NCBI GenBank assembly: GCA_002450985.1
Contig: DKBA01000190.1
Span: forward strand, 4,416-10,368
Length of the DNA: 5,953 nucleotides
Source of the DNA: Acidimicrobiia bacterium UBA6912
Lineage (GTDB): Bacteria; Actinomycetota; Acidimicrobiia; Spongiisociales; UBA5794
Reading direction: 5' to 3'
In this document: one piece after another, positions 5,899 to 5,953 of the stretch
How the letters are laid out: every line of letters begins with the position of its first letter
Position numbering within the stretch: position 1 is the stretch's first letter
Notes under the pieces: generated by a model
Told to the model about the DNA's origin: nothing
The model's input: the letters and a program-made list of their open reading frames with translations, nothing else
Database searches by the model: none
Translations under genes and position numbers: made by a program

Positions 5899-5953
5899 GA
5901 GCTCTCTCGAGTAGGCGTGTTCGGGCTGATGGTACCGGGGTCGAGGTGGGAGA
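5899..5953 (-). other. Partial upstream region of prfB
   Basis: Only 55 bases upstream of the prfB ATG are present. On the minus strand they contain a purine-rich GAGAGAG (5907-5901) that may serve as the ribosome-binding site and a TACCAT (5935-5930) that could be a -10 box. The place where a -35 box would sit is at or past the window edge, so no promoter is called. No coding sequence is recognised. Confidence 0.35.

Noticed and set aside
5472..5900. Plus-strand 142-codon frame opposite the 5' end of prfB
   Set aside because: It lies antisense to the RF2 N-terminal domain, has no recognisable motif, and is explained by the mirrored high-GC codon pattern.

Overview
The window looks like chromosomal core sequence from a high-GC bacterium, most likely an actinobacterial lineage. 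Coding is dense, GTG starts are common, and the minus-strand order prfB - ftsE - ftsX - (cell-wall hydrolase) - smpB matches the prfB/ftsEX/smpB neighbourhood known from Actinobacteria such as Mycobacterium. RF2 here keeps the ancestral +1 frameshift, which Mycobacterium and Streptomyces are thought to have lost. This suggests a deeper-branching actinobacterial group (an Acidimicrobiia-like lineage would fit), but the sequence alone does not fix the taxonomy. No RNA gene, insertion sequence, prophage or CRISPR array was seen.

Layout, left to right. Positions 1-968 (+) carry the C-terminal part of a glycogen debranching enzyme (GlgX, GH13) whose start lies outside the window. A gap of about 60 bp follows, with no convincing terminator. 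The rest is one minus-strand block, in transcription order: prfB (5898 to 4782, with an in-frame UGA bypassed by +1 frameshifting), a 253-bp gap holding an unusual heptameric inverted repeat, ftsE (4528 to 3602), ftsX (3605 to 2724), a secreted coiled-coil M23 peptidase (2727 to 1501) and smpB (1501 to 1031). The last four genes overlap stop-to-start (GTGA, GTGA, TGATG) and are almost certainly co-transcribed and translationally coupled.

How the genes fit together. FtsE (ATPase) and FtsX (membrane subunit) form the divisome complex that controls septal peptidoglycan hydrolases. The next gene encodes an EnvC-like exported protein: signal peptide, long coiled coil and a LytM/M23 domain. Unlike E. 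coli EnvC it keeps all expected zinc and catalytic residues, so it may be both the FtsEX partner and the hydrolase. The flanking genes act in translation: RF2 terminates at UGA/UAA, and SmpB with tmRNA rescues stalled ribosomes. GlgX belongs to glycogen/trehalose metabolism and is an unrelated convergent neighbour.

Most of the content is conserved housekeeping. The parts worth a second look are the heptad-repeat element between prfB and ftsE, the ~80-residue Pro/Ala-rich tail on FtsE, the catalytically intact M23 partner of FtsEX, the retained RF2 frameshift, and the stop-codon pattern (every gene ends in UGA except prfB, which ends in UAG).
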